Notes: generated by a model from the sequence alone, not told the origin. DNA of 64,000 bases from an uncultured Lachnoanaerobaculum sp. (GCF_938015485.1 NZ_CALLVU010000099.1:1-64000), one strand, 5' to 3'; numbered from the stretch's first letter, positions 36,126 to 45,889 are shown. Made by a program: numbers and translations.

Positions 36126-38051
36126 CTATGCGTAAGGCTTAAATGCCCTGCCGCCTCCGGTATAGAATCTGGAGAATAACTCATAATACTCCAGACGAAG
36201 TACCTGTATACCTACAATCAAACCTTCCATACCCATGACGAAGATGTTTCCGAGAACAACACCGATCCAGTTGATGTTTCCGCTCTCGGCACCTGAAAGC
36301 ATAAGAACAACTTCCATCATAGCGGCATGGCTGACTGCGAAAGCACCTACCCTGACGAATGACAGTGAGTTTGAGAAGTAGCTCAAGAGCACTTCAAAAA
36401 GCTCAAAGAATCCCTGTAATACAAACATTCCGGCTCCGCCTTCAAGGTGAACCTTTCTTCTTTCAACTATTTCAGCCAAAGGCTCTTTTAAGAAGATAAG
36501 AATTAAAGGTATTACAAACATTATGATAAGTACTATAGATGCAGGCAGCGGATTTCCCGTCATGAAAAGCACCATGGTGGCAAGTGCGGATGTATAGAAT
36601 ACAAGTCCTGCAACTCCGTTTGTATCAAACAGTGCTTCACCCGGCTTTTTGAATCTGAGCTTGGTCAAAATACTTATAATCATCATAAGTATAATGATAA
36701 GCATACCGAGTGTTATAGTCACAACGAAAACGGTATTAAGGTTTCCGATAACAGGAAGTGCAGTCATTGCCTTTGCCGGTCTTAACCAAAGCGGTTGTAT
36801 AATATCTTCAAAACCGAAGATTGAACCGAATAAGAATCCGAATATTGTGGAGAAGAATCCACATCTTGCAATGATGCCTGCAAGTCTTATTTTCTTAGTA
36901 CAATACAAAATACTGCCCAAAATCAAAAGTACAAGGCCCTGTCCGACATCTCCGAACATGAAGCCGAACAATATGGAATATGTGATGCCCACAAGAATTG
37001 TAGGGTCAAACTCCTTATAATTCGGAAGTCCGTACATCTCAACGAACATCTCAAAAGGTTTAAAGAGTGCATTATTTTTCAGCTTGATAGGCGGAGTGCT
37101 GATAACCTTTGACAAATCCTTTTCTGAAAGACAGAAAGTTTCAGGTTCATTCTCCAATTCCTTTGAAAGCCTTTCGGCATCACGCTCTGTTAACCAACCG
37201 CATATGATATAAAAGACTTTCTTATCCGCTCTGTTTCCTCTTGTAGCTGCCGCATACTTTCTTACATCAAATACTTTATTGAATCTGTCAAGCACCTGAT
37301 TTGCAAGCAAAAAGTCGTCTTTTCTGTCCTCAAGAGTCTTTATAATCTTGTCGTCAACGGATGCTATCTCTGTCTTTATTGACTGAATCTTTTCCTCAAG
37401 ATGTGTGCTGGCCGCAGCAGGCGTACCTTCATATCCTTCAGGTAAGAAAAATCTTTCAAAATGCATAGAAGAGTAGATTGCATCTATCTGATCCGATATG
37501 GTATCAGGAACAAAATATACACCCCATACTCTGTCATCAATTTCTCTTGCTTTGTAGAAGATGGTATCGACACTGTCATATACAAAGGTCATGAACTTTT
37601 CATAGTATTCTTTCGGCATAGAACCGAATCTGAAGTTCACATACTTAAAATGAAGAATCTTTTCGGTGTCATAATCCAGTCCGATAAAGTATTGAACATT
37701 TTTCAGCTTTTCTTCATATTTTGAAAGCCCGGCTTCAAGATCGCTCCTTTTTTGTGAGAAGGCGTTAACCTTATCTGAAAGAGTATTTGTCAATGCCTCA
37801 GCCTCTTTGATGCTCATTTGACGATTTGTTTTGAAATCGGTATCCTTAAGATACTCTTTAAGTTCCTGTGAGCTGTTCAGAGCATTTTTATAAGGATTGG
37901 TATCAGTAAACGGATGCAGTTCTTTGACATCCTTAAGTTCAGACAGAGCGTTCTCCAGCTGAAAATCATATTTGCTGATATAAGTTTCAATAATTCTGTC
38001 AATGTCGTCTTTCGGGCCTGTGATATTCAAGAATTTCATTCTTTCAATCAT
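36126..38051 (-). CDS. ntpI: V/A-type ATPase subunit I (a-type stator)
   Basis: 641-residue stator subunit that holds the half-channels beside the rotor ring. The N-terminal half is cytoplasmic with long helices (about 1-330: MIERMKFLNITGP and LKNVQYFIGLD). The C-terminal half has about seven or eight membrane helices, beginning VGITYSILFGFMFGDVGQGL and including SNSLSFVRVGAFAVSHAAMM with the essential Arg and LEYYELFSRFYTGGGRAFKP at the end. All family hallmarks are present. The ATG overlaps the subunit C stop; AGGAGG lies upstream. Confidence 0.95.
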   Translation of the reverse strand: MIERMKFLNITGPKDDIDRIIETYISKYDFQLENALSELKDVKELHPFTDTNPYKNALNSSQELKEYLKDTDFKTNRQMSIKEAEALTNTLSDKVNAFSQKRSDLEAGLSKYEEKLKNVQYFIGLDYDTEKILHFKYVNFRFGSMPKEYYEKFMTFVYDSVDTIFYKAREIDDRVWGVYFVPDTISDQIDAIYSSMHFERFFLPEGYEGTPAAASTHLEEKIQSIKTEIASVDDKIIKTLEDRKDDFLLANQVLDRFNKVFDVRKYAAATRGNRADKKVFYIICGWLTERDAERLSKELENEPETFCLSEKDLSKVISTPPIKLKNNALFKPFEMFVEMYGLPNYKEFDPTILVGITYSILFGFMFGDVGQGLVLLILGSILYCTKKIRLAGIIARCGFFSTIFGFLFGSIFGFEDIIQPLWLRPAKAMTALPVIGNLNTVFVVTITLGMLIIILMMIISILTKLRFKKPGEALFDTNGVAGLVFYTSALATMVLFMTGNPLPASIVLIIMFVIPLILIFLKEPLAEIVERRKVHLEGGAGMFVLQGFFELFEVLLSYFSNSLSFVRVGAFAVSHAAMMEVVLMLSGAESGNINWIGVVLGNIFVMGMEGLIVGIQVLRLEYYELFSRFYTGGGRAFKPYA

Positions 38052-39115
38052 GCGAAAGACCTCCTTGTTTCAAGTTTTAGAATCGTAGTGATAATATCAT
38101 CTGCAGGCAGTGCATATCTGATAGACTCTATTATCTTTGTGACTCTGCTTATTTCCAGTTCCCTGGCGTACAGATAGTAACTAAGTGTGGCTAAAGAATA
38201 CGGATCCTTTTTCTTGTTCTGAGTGTATAAATACTCAAGTGTCGACATGAAAATTTCTTCCAGTCCCGGTTTGTTTTTGAACAACCTGGCTTCAAGTTTT
38301 CCGTAGTAGGTCTTTTCAAAAATCTCAAAGAAAGCTGTAACATCTTCAGATTCCGCCATCTGCTTTATCTCATCCACACTGAGTTTGTAGTAGTGCGGGA
38401 CAAGTGTAGCATAAAGATCGGCACTCTTTACATTGTAGTATTTCTTTGTCCTATATATCCATTGCATATTTAGGAAGTCACATCTTGTGCCGAGGATTGA
38501 CAGCACATCTTTGCTTTCAGTACCTTTAAGTTCCTTTGCCGCGAATTTGAAGCATATATCAAAGTAGTAAGTATCAAGTGCAAGACCGTACTCAAATATA
38601 GTCTGTCCGCCCTTTGAATACACTTCATTCAAGCAGTTGTAATATTCGGTATCTTTCAATGTTTCAATGAATTGAGGGATATCGTTTGCCGCCAACAAAT
38701 CATCGACATTAAAATCCATATGAGCACTGATATGCTTTGCATAGAATTTTAAGTTCAAGGATTTGGGTCTGTTACTGAGAATATCTCGCAGTATACGCTT
38801 TAATACATACATCTCATTGTACATAGACACCAAGTTCAGGTATTTTCTGGGTGTACCCGAAGTGAACTTATACAGTCCCATGAACTCTTCCAAACTACTG
38901 AGCATCAAAATCTGCTCGATATCCTCACGGTGTAATGTGGAAACGTCCACATTTTTGAATGCATCTTTGTAGTATTTGTACTTCATCAGCTCATTCATAG
39001 CGGAAGATATACTGTCACATTCACACAGTGATTTGAAGCCGTCAATGCTTATCAAATCGCCTGACATTGCGCGGATTTTTGTAGTAAGGGAAGCGTATTT
39101 AAATAAATTTCCCAT
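38048..39115 (-). CDS. ntpC: V/A-type ATPase subunit C (d-like)
   Basis: 355-residue, almost wholly helical subunit that caps the rotor ring and couples it to the D/F stalk. The family features are the N-terminal KYASLTTKIRAMSGDLIS, LVSMYNEMYVLKRILRDI, FKFAAKELKG and the final LYARELEISRVTKIIESIRYALP. It starts three bases past the small stalk subunit and overlaps subunit I by four bases. Confidence 0.92.
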   Translation of the reverse strand: MGNLFKYASLTTKIRAMSGDLISIDGFKSLCECDSISSAMNELMKYKYYKDAFKNVDVSTLHREDIEQILMLSSLEEFMGLYKFTSGTPRKYLNLVSMYNEMYVLKRILRDILSNRPKSLNLKFYAKHISAHMDFNVDDLLAANDIPQFIETLKDTEYYNCLNEVYSKGGQTIFEYGLALDTYYFDICFKFAAKELKGTESKDVLSILGTRCDFLNMQWIYRTKKYYNVKSADLYATLVPHYYKLSVDEIKQMAESEDVTAFFEIFEKTYYGKLEARLFKNKPGLEEIFMSTLEYLYTQNKKKDPYSLATLSYYLYARELEISRVTKIIESIRYALPADDIITTILKLETRRSFA

Positions 39116-39117
39116 GG

Positions 39118-39429
39118 CTACTCCTTAATCATTTCTGAAAATAGTGTATCCACATATTTATCATGGTTAGTGTCATACATGTCTTGCAAATCCCTAAAGG
39201 CTTTTTCAGATTGCTGCTTAAGTTCCAGTATCTTCTTTTCTTTTGCAACATTCATAGATTCCTGTAATGCGGCAATTCGAGACTTCGTCTTGGCATCCAG
39301 ATCTTGCTTCCAAAGCTCTTTTTTGGCGTTCATTTCAGCAGCAATTTCTTTTTTCTTAAGATTGGCATCATCAATATAGCTTTGCGACGAGTCTTCGATT
39401 TCGGAAAGTCTGCTTATTATATCATCCAT
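39118..39429 (-). CDS. V/A-type ATPase stalk subunit G/H
   Basis: 103 residues, a single long charged helix (AAEMNAKKELWKQDLDAKTK) as in the peripheral-stalk partner of subunit E (AhaH/NtpF/G types). The composition is Lys/Glu/Asp/Ala-rich with no membrane segment. It is the first gene of the operon, with AGGAGG before the ATG. The gene order H-C-I-K-F-E-A-B-D follows. The minus-strand promoter should lie in the gap upstream, but I see only weak candidates. Confidence 0.85.
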   Translation of the reverse strand: MDDIISRLSEIEDSSQSYIDDANLKKKEIAAEMNAKKELWKQDLDAKTKSRIAALQESMNVAKEKKILELKQQSEKAFRDLQDMYDTNHDKYVDTLFSEMIKE

Positions 39430-39687
39430 AAAACCTCCTTAGTAAATTGTATTATGTGATATACCATGTAAGGCAAACCACTTTAAATATATTTCCGACT
39501 ATTTTTGCATTGCATATAATAGGTAGAAATACATTTGTCGAAAACAATAATATACCTTTTTAAGAAAAAGTAAAGGGAAAGATTAAATAAAATTGATAAA
39601 AAAAATATAAAGCCAACGGGTTAAGTAGTTTTCGGCCTGTGATGTATTGTACAGACACACATAAGTACACACCATGCGAACAGATAC

Positions 39688-39716
39688 TTGAAATAAAATA
39701 TGGTTTATTGTATAAT
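39688..39716 (+). promoter_or_regulatory. Promoter of the opp operon
   Basis: TTGAAA (39688-39693), a 17-base spacer and a perfect TATAAT (39711-39716). Expected transcription start about 39723. Confidence 0.8.
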
Positions 39717-39725
39717 TATCAAGGA

Positions 39726-39820
39726 AGTAGGCAATATTTAGCGAAGATGCTTGCCTACTATTTTGTTGTATACGCACATATTTTATGCGGATTTTATGTA
39801 CTTATATGTATGCATAAAAT
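39726..39820 (+). promoter_or_regulatory. Structured leader of the opp operon
   Basis: Two stems follow the transcription start. The first is AGTAGGCAA / TTGCCTACT (39726-39734 and 39751-39759) with an inner AGC/GCT, followed by ATTTTGTTG, which resembles a weak terminator. The second is ATTTTATGC / GCATAAAAT (39780-39788 and 39812-39820). There is no T-box sequence (TGGNACCGCG) and I match it to no known riboswitch. Confidence 0.45.
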
Positions 39821-39879
39821 ATCGGCAAAATACTTTAATAACTCAAAACAATAAAGAAATAAGAAAAGGAGAGGATATT

Positions 39880-40797
39880 GTGTTAAAGTATATTATCAAG
39901 AGGTTGATATTCGGTCTTGTTACCATATTTATTGTATCGACCTTGACATTTTTCCTGATGCAGCAAGTTCCGGGCGGACCGTTCGCTGCAGACAAATCAA
40001 TTTCAAAAGCGGCTCAAAAAGCTTTGGAGGTTAAATACGGCCTTGATAAGCCGATTACGGTACAGTATGTAAATTATTTTAAAAATGCTTTGCATGGTGA
40101 CTTCGGAATCAGTATAAAGCAAAGAGGAAGGGATGTAGCTCAGATAATATCCTCAAAATTCCCTGTTTCAGCCAGAGTGGGAGGTATATCAATTATACTT
40201 TCACTTCTGATAGGAGTTCCGCTAGGTTCCATTGCTGCGCTTAATCGAGGTAAGATACTTGACAGGCTCATCATTATATTTGCCACCTTGGGCATTGCGG
40301 TACCGAGCTTTGTTATCTGTACAATTCTTATGTATATACTCGGCGTTAAGCTTGAACTTTTGCCGACATACGGTCTGACATCACCGCTTCATTATATAAT
40401 GCCTGTTATGGCACTGTCTTTTTATCCTACAGCATATATTGCAAGACAGATGAGATCGTCAATGCTTGATGTACTCGGACAGGATTATATGAGAACTGCA
40501 AGAGCAAAAGGACTTTCAGAGAATGTTATCTTGTTCAAGCACGCACTCAGAAATGCAATTCTACCTATTGTTACATATATGGGACCTTTGGTAGCATATA
40601 CACTTGTAGGAAGCTTTGTAGTGGAAAAGATATTTACAATTCCGGGACTCGGAGGTGAATTCGTAAGTTCGGTTATCAATCAGGATTACACCGTTATCAT
40701 GGGAACTACAATATTCCTTGCAGCACTTATCATTGTGATGAATGTTTTGGTCGATATTGCATACACCATAATAGATCCGAGAATCAAACTTAAGTAA
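39880..40797 (+). CDS. oppB: Oligopeptide ABC transporter permease OppB
   Basis: 305 residues with six membrane helices. The start is taken as GTG at 39880 because AAAGGAGAGG precedes it and the product then begins MLKYIIKRLIFG, the normal OppB N-terminus; an ATG at 39751 would extend into the structured leader. The binding-protein-dependent motif is DYMRTARAKGLSENVILFKH, and the family ending DIAYTIIDPRIKLK is intact. First gene of oppB-C-D-F-A. The substrates are likely peptides; nickel or dipeptide import is an alternative within the family. Confidence 0.92.
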   Translation: MLKYIIKRLIFGLVTIFIVSTLTFFLMQQVPGGPFAADKSISKAAQKALEVKYGLDKPITVQYVNYFKNALHGDFGISIKQRGRDVAQIISSKFPVSARVGGISIILSLLIGVPLGSIAALNRGKILDRLIIIFATLGIAVPSFVICTILMYILGVKLELLPTYGLTSPLHYIMPVMALSFYPTAYIARQMRSSMLDVLGQDYMRTARAKGLSENVILFKHALRNAILPIVTYMGPLVAYTLVGSFVVEKIFTIPGLGGEFVSSVINQDYTVIMGTTIFLAALIIVMNVLVDIAYTIIDPRIKLK

Positions 40798-40850
40798 AGC
40801 CTATAAGAAAGGAGAAGGTTGTCACATAGCTTGTGATTTACCTATATAAA

Positions 40851-41897
40851 ATGAGCAAACACATTATTTCAGGGCATTTAAACTTGTCGCCCGATGATCT
40901 TTTGCCCGCAAGCAAAGAAGAAAAAGAAAGTCTGATAGTGATGCGTCAAAGTGTCAGCTTCTGGCAGGACGGCTTCAGAAGACTTTTAAAGAATAAAGTT
41001 GCACTTGCATCTTTGGCGGTATTCATTATTATATTGATACTGGCATTCATAGTTCCGATATTCTATCCTTACAACTATGCAACACAGATTCAAGGCAGTG
41101 AGAGACTTTTGCCTATGCAGTACTCCGCATCCGAGCTTACAAGGATATCGGCGGGAGAGCATATATTCCCACATATACTCGGTACGGACAGTCTTGGAAG
41201 AGACTACGCCATAAGAGTAATGATGGGTGCCAGAATCTCACTTATAGTAGGACTTTTGGCGTCACTTATCGTACTTGTTATAGGATCCATATACGGTTCA
41301 ATAGCCGCATTCTCAGGCGGTTGGGTAGATCTTATAATGATGAGAATTGTAGATATTATATATACGGTTCCTGATATTCTACTTATTATATTGCTTACAT
41401 TCGCACTTAAAAAACCTATGAAGCTTTTGGCAAATGCGCCGGGCTTCGGATGGATAAATGTGCTTGGAATCAATCTTATCAGTATATTCGTAGTGTTCGC
41501 ATTGCTTTACTGGGTAGGTATGGCAAGAATTGTCCGTGGACAGATACTTGTGTTAAAGGAGCAGGAGTATGTTACGGCTGCAAGAGCGTTAGGCGCAAAG
41601 AGCGGCTCAATCATCAGAAAGCACCTGCTTACAAACACTATCGGTACACTTATAGTTACTACAACATTGCAGATACCTTCAGCAATATTTACCGAGAGTT
41701 ATCTTTCATTCTTAGGACTCGGTGTTGCGGTACCTATGCCTTCACTCGGTTCACTTGCATCCGATGCCATTACAGGATTGCAATCATACCCTTATCTTTT
41801 GTTTGCACCTGCACTGCTTATAAGTTTGATAATACTGAGTCTTAACCTTTTGGGTGACGGACTTCGTGATGCATTTGACCCTAAGTTAAAGAATTAA
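40851..41897 (+). CDS. oppC: Oligopeptide ABC transporter permease OppC
   Basis: About 348 residues, with the N-terminal cytoplasmic extension of OppC proteins (ISPDD-like LNLSPDDLLPASKEE), helix 1 (about 45-66), an extracellular loop (QIQGSERLLPMQYSA), then five more helices. The EAA loop is EYVTAARALGAKSGSIIRKH, and the end LLGDGLRDAFDPKLK is standard. The start is uncertain: GTG at 40833 and ATG at 40851 are both in frame, a TAG at 40827 limits it, and AAGGAGAAGG (40809-40818) is distant from both. A hairpin TCACA/TGTGA (40822-40836) covers the GTG and shortens the path to the ATG. Confidence 0.9.
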   Translation: MSKHIISGHLNLSPDDLLPASKEEKESLIVMRQSVSFWQDGFRRLLKNKVALASLAVFIIILILAFIVPIFYPYNYATQIQGSERLLPMQYSASELTRISAGEHIFPHILGTDSLGRDYAIRVMMGARISLIVGLLASLIVLVIGSIYGSIAAFSGGWVDLIMMRIVDIIYTVPDILLIILLTFALKKPMKLLANAPGFGWINVLGINLISIFVVFALLYWVGMARIVRGQILVLKEQEYVTAARALGAKSGSIIRKHLLTNTIGTLIVTTTLQIPSAIFTESYLSFLGLGVAVPMPSLGSLASDAITGLQSYPYLLFAPALLISLIILSLNLLGDGLRDAFDPKLKN

Positions 41898-41907
41898 GGA
41901 GAGATAT

Positions 41908-42921
41908 ATGAAACATTTGGTAGATATAGAACATGAAAGACTCTCCTTCTTTACACCTGCAGGAGAGGTAAAAGCGCTTGATGACGTTTCCTTCTATGTA
42001 AATGAGGGAGAAGTACTCGGAATAGTAGGAGAGTCAGGTTCCGGAAAGAGTGTTACAAGTTATTCACTTATGGGACTTATAGCAAATCCCGGAAAGATTA
42101 TAGGCGGTGACCTCTATTTCAACGGATATCACATCAATGATATGAGCGAAAAGGAAATGAGGAAAATCCGCGGAAATGAGGTTTCAATCATTTTCCAGGA
42201 CCCTATGACCAGTTTGAATCCGGTATATACTATCGGTAATCAGATAATGGAGGTTATACTCCTCCACACAAATAAGTCAAAGACCGAGGCGAAAGAGAGA
42301 GCAAAAGAGCTGCTTACACTTGTAGGAATCAATGAGCCTGAAAAGAGACTTAAGCAGTATCCGCATGAGCTTTCAGGCGGTATGAGACAGAGAGTTATGA
42401 TAGCTATGGCACTTGCCTGTGAGCCGAAGCTTTTGATTGCGGACGAGCCGACCACAGCACTTGACGTTACAATTCAGGCACAGATTATAGAGCTTATGAT
42501 GGACCTTAAGAATAAGCTCGGCATGGCAATCATTATGATTACACATGACCTTGGTGTCGTTGCAAGCATATGTGACAGAATAGCCGTTATGTATGCAGGT
42601 AAGATAGTGGAGAGCGGTCTTACAGACGATATCTTCTACAATCCGAAACATGAGTATACAAAGGGACTTTTAAAGAGTATCCCTAAGATGTATGAGGCTG
42701 ACTATGAAAGACTTGTACCTATCGAGGGTTCACCTGTGGATATGCTTAATCCGCCGAAGGGCTGCCCGTTTGCTTCAAGATGTGACTCATGTATGAAGAT
42801 ATGTTTAAGAGAGATGCCGCCTGTCAAGAATTTCAGTGATACACATTATTCACAGTGCTGGCTGAATGAAATAGAAGAAGATACAAACAGTGAGGGAGGA
42901 GAAGCATGTCTGAAAAAATAA
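41908..42921 (+). CDS. oppD: Oligopeptide ABC transporter ATPase OppD
   Basis: 337-residue ATPase. Walker A VGESGSGKSVTSYSLMG, signature HELSGGMRQRVMIAMAL, Walker B KLLIADEPTTALDVTIQA and the H loop ITHDLGVVA are present, and the C-terminal cysteine cluster (GCPFASRCDSCMKIC) is the oligopeptide-ATPase tail that in some members binds an Fe-S cluster. AAGGAGAG precedes the ATG. The 3' end overlaps oppF by 16 bases. Confidence 0.95.
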   Translation: MKHLVDIEHERLSFFTPAGEVKALDDVSFYVNEGEVLGIVGESGSGKSVTSYSLMGLIANPGKIIGGDLYFNGYHINDMSEKEMRKIRGNEVSIIFQDPMTSLNPVYTIGNQIMEVILLHTNKSKTEAKERAKELLTLVGINEPEKRLKQYPHELSGGMRQRVMIAMALACEPKLLIADEPTTALDVTIQAQIIELMMDLKNKLGMAIIMITHDLGVVASICDRIAVMYAGKIVESGLTDDIFYNPKHEYTKGLLKSIPKMYEADYERLVPIEGSPVDMLNPPKGCPFASRCDSCMKICLREMPPVKNFSDTHYSQCWLNEIEEDTNSEGGEACLKK

Positions 42922-43958
42922 TCAAGGTTGAACATTTGCAACAATTCTTCCCTGCCGGAGGCTTCGGTAAGAATAAAAAATATGTAAGAGCTGTAGACGA
43001 TGTTTCTTTCTACATCGAAAAGGGAGAGACATTGGGACTGGTAGGAGAGTCGGGCTGCGGAAAGACTACCACAGGAAGATCACTGCTCAGACTCTATGAG
43101 CCTACAGACGGTAGAATTATCTATAACGACAAGGTACTTTTTGACAGCGGAAAGGTTCCGCTTGTGGATGATAACGGAAACGATATAATTGAAAACGGTG
43201 TACCTAAGCTTGGCAAAAAGACCGCCGTAAATATGTCGGAGTACAGAAAGAAACTGCAGATAGTATTCCAGGATCCTTATGCTTCACTTGACCCGAGAAT
43301 GACTGTAGGCGATATAATAGGAGAGGCTATAGATATAAACAAGATTGCATCTTCAAAAAAGGACAGACAGGACAGGATAATAGAAGTTCTAAGAACTGTA
43401 GGTCTTAACTCCGAGCATGCCAACAGATATCCTCACGAGTTCTCAGGAGGTCAAAGACAGAGAGTCGGTATTGCAAGAGCACTTGTAGTCAATCCTGATT
43501 TCATAGTAGCCGATGAGCCGGTGTCCGCACTTGACGTTTCCATACAGGCACAGGTTGTAAATATGTTTGAGGATTTGCAAAAGGAGAGAGGGCTTACATA
43601 TCTCTTTATTGCACATGACCTTTCTATTGTAAACCATATCAGTAACAGAATCGGTGTTATGTACCTTGGAAAGATGGTGGAGCTGGCAGAGGCCGGTGAA
43701 ATTATCTTCAGACCGCTTCACCCTTATACAAAGAGTCTTATTTCAGCTATACCTGTGGCGGATCCTAAGATAGCAAGAGAGAGATCAAGAATAGTACTTG
43801 AGGGAGAGGTTCCTTCACCACTTAATCCGCCTAGCGGATGCCATTTCAGAACCAGATGTAAGTATGCTACTGAGCAGTGCGCCATGGAAGTTCCGAAGTG
43901 GAGAGAGATGGAAAAGGGACATTTTGTGGCCTGCCACAATATTGAAAAGATTAATTAG
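42906..43958 (+). CDS. oppF: Oligopeptide ABC transporter ATPase OppF
   Basis: 350-residue ATPase, partner of OppD. It has Walker A VGESGCGKTTTGRSLLRL, signature HEFSGGQRQRVGIARAL, Walker B FIVADEPVSALDVSIQAQ and the cysteine tail GCHFRTRCKYATEQCA. Between Walker A and the Q loop it has an insertion of about 25 residues (VLFDSGKVPLVDDNGNDII) not found in typical OppF. The ribosome site GAGGAGAAGC lies inside oppD. Confidence 0.94.
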   Translation: MSEKIIKVEHLQQFFPAGGFGKNKKYVRAVDDVSFYIEKGETLGLVGESGCGKTTTGRSLLRLYEPTDGRIIYNDKVLFDSGKVPLVDDNGNDIIENGVPKLGKKTAVNMSEYRKKLQIVFQDPYASLDPRMTVGDIIGEAIDINKIASSKKDRQDRIIEVLRTVGLNSEHANRYPHEFSGGQRQRVGIARALVVNPDFIVADEPVSALDVSIQAQVVNMFEDLQKERGLTYLFIAHDLSIVNHISNRIGVMYLGKMVELAEAGEIIFRPLHPYTKSLISAIPVADPKIARERSRIVLEGEVPSPLNPPSGCHFRTRCKYATEQCAMEVPKWREMEKGHFVACHNIEKIN

Positions 43959-44003
43959 ATATTATGACCGCGTGGTTTTAATAAAAAACATTTAGGAGGA
44001 TTT

Positions 44004-45659
44004 ATGAAGAAACAATTGATTTTGGTGACATTGGTTATGACCGGTGCACTGGCGCTTACAGCTTGCGGCGGCTCAAAGTCGGCAAATAATGCAAACGGTA
44101 AGATTCTTACTATCGAAATGGGACCTGAGGTGGAGACAATTGACCCTGCACTCAATACCACAAATGACGGTGCAAACTATATAACTTATCTTTTTGACAA
44201 CCTGCTTAGAGTAGATAAGGACGGTAAGATAGCTCCAAGTATGGCAGAAAAGTATGAAGTAAGCGATGACGGACTTACATGGACATTCCATCTGAGAGAC
44301 GGACTTAAGTGGTCTGACGGATCGGCTCTTACAGCTAATGACTTTGTATACAGCTGGCAGAGAATGGTTGACCCTGAGGTTGCGGCACCATATGCAGAGA
44401 CTATGCTCGGAATGGTAGAGGGATATAAGGACGCTATCGGTAACCCTGATGCAAACGGTAATACTACAACAACTCCTGATGTCACAAAGCTTAAGGTAGA
44501 GGCTCCTGATGACAAGACTTTTGTAGTACATATGTCACATCCTACACCTTATTTTGACAGACTTGCATCATTTGCGGCACTTTCACCTGTAAAGAAGGAT
44601 GTTGTAGAGGCCAATCCTGACGGTTGGAGTCTTGATCCTAAGACATATGTATCTACAGGTCCTTTCAAGCTTACAGAGTGGAAGCAGGGAAGCCATATAT
44701 TGGTTACAAAGAATGAGAATTACTGGAATAAGGATGCTGTAAAACTTGACGGTATCAAATGTCTTCTTATGCAGGATCAGAATGCCGCTTTCAGCGCATA
44801 TGAGTCAGGCGATGCCTTAATGATTAAGGATTACCCTGTACAGGAGATAACAACAATACAGAAGAGACCTGATTTCAAGACCGATCCTAAGCTTGGAATA
44901 GCATATATCGATGTGAACAATGATTTGGATGAGTTTAAAGATCCTAAGGTGAGAGAGGCACTTGCACTTGCACTTGACAGAAAGTATATGGCGGAGACTA
45001 TTACAGCAGGTATAAATTCACCTGCGACAGGCTTTATTCCGACAGGTGTAGTGGATTGGGACGGAAGCGCATGGGCTGACAATATCACAGATAAGTCTGT
45101 ATACTACGATAATGACAATTTTGCTGCAAACCTTGCAAAGGCTAAGGAGCTTTTGAAGGAGGCAGGACATGAGAACGGTGCAGGCCTTCCTACAATGTCA
45201 TACACAACCAATGATGCAGGCCTTAACAAGAAGGTTGCAGAGTACTTACAGCAGGCTTGGAAAGAGCTTGGAATAAATGTTGAAGTAAACATCGTTGAGT
45301 GGAAGTCATTTATACCGCAGAGAAGATCCGGAAATTATCAGATTGCAAGAGACGGATGGGTAATGGATTACAACGACCCTTCAAATCTTCTTGAGTGTGC
45401 ATACAGTACAAACGGAAACAACAGTTCAAGATACAAAAATCCTGAGTATGATGCACTTCTTGACAAGGCTGCAAATGAGACAGATGCCAAGACAAGATTC
45501 GGATATTTACATCAGGCTGAGGAGCTTCTTTTAAAGGATGCAGGAGTTATTCCGCTAATGTATCAGAATGAGACATATCTTCAGAAGGATAATATAAAAG
45601 ACAGCTTCTATACATCAGACGGTATTTGGCACTTTGAGTATGCGGATATCGCAGAATAA
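44004..45659 (+). CDS. oppA: Oligopeptide-binding lipoprotein OppA (first copy)
   Basis: 551-residue family 5 solute-binding lipoprotein. AGGAGG precedes the ATG, and the lipobox ALALTACGG places the lipidated Cys at 21. The body shows the usual SBP_bac_5 landmarks: EVETIDPALNTTNDGANYI, WTFHLRDGLKWSDGSALTAN, DFVYSWQRMVDPEVAAPYAE, and GWVMDYNDPSN near the end. It captures peptides outside the membrane for OppBC. It is last in the opp operon and is followed by a terminator. Confidence 0.94.
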   Translation: MKKQLILVTLVMTGALALTACGGSKSANNANGKILTIEMGPEVETIDPALNTTNDGANYITYLFDNLLRVDKDGKIAPSMAEKYEVSDDGLTWTFHLRDGLKWSDGSALTANDFVYSWQRMVDPEVAAPYAETMLGMVEGYKDAIGNPDANGNTTTTPDVTKLKVEAPDDKTFVVHMSHPTPYFDRLASFAALSPVKKDVVEANPDGWSLDPKTYVSTGPFKLTEWKQGSHILVTKNENYWNKDAVKLDGIKCLLMQDQNAAFSAYESGDALMIKDYPVQEITTIQKRPDFKTDPKLGIAYIDVNNDLDEFKDPKVREALALALDRKYMAETITAGINSPATGFIPTGVVDWDGSAWADNITDKSVYYDNDNFAANLAKAKELLKEAGHENGAGLPTMSYTTNDAGLNKKVAEYLQQAWKELGINVEVNIVEWKSFIPQRRSGNYQIARDGWVMDYNDPSNLLECAYSTNGNNSSRYKNPEYDALLDKAANETDAKTRFGYLHQAEELLLKDAGVIPLMYQNETYLQKDNIKDSFYTSDGIWHFEYADIAE

Positions 45660-45670
45660 TATTATATTAT

Positions 45671-45698
45671 AGAGTCGGAAACTTCCGGCTCTTTTTAT
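45671..45698 (+). terminator. Terminator of the opp operon
   Basis: A 10-bp stem (AGAGTCGGAA / TTCCGGCTCT, one T-G pair) with a two-base loop and TTTTTAT, 11 bases past the first oppA. Confidence 0.88.
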
Positions 45699-45748
45699 AT
45701 TATCCTGTATAGACTGATTACATAAATGTTCATTGTGTTATTTAGGTG

Positions 45749-45777
45749 TAGACAAACGGAAGTTAATATAGTATAAT
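45749..45777 (+). promoter_or_regulatory. Promoter of the second oppA
   Basis: TAGACA (45749-45754), a 17-base spacer and a perfect TATAAT (45772-45777). It shows the second oppA is transcribed separately. The leader is about 105 bases and AT-rich. Confidence 0.7.
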
Positions 45778-45889
45778 TATGCATGCAAGTGAATAAACTT
45801 AAAAATTTATAAATATTGTACGAATTACTTTATACAAATATTATAATATTTAAGTTTGTATGCTATTTCATTAAGTCGGAGGAGGAATG

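Larger units (their letters stand above)
39430..39879. other. Divergent gap between V-ATPase and opp operons
   Basis: No real gene is seen. The left 230 bases should hold the minus-strand promoter of the ATPase operon; only a poor match (TCGACA and TATATG with 17 between) is visible. From 39688 the plus-strand opp promoter and its 157-base structured leader fill the rest. Confidence 0.6.

Noticed and set aside
39430..39687. Short gene or tRNA in the gap before opp
   Set aside because: No frame with a ribosome site and no cloverleaf or TTCGA-type arm was seen.
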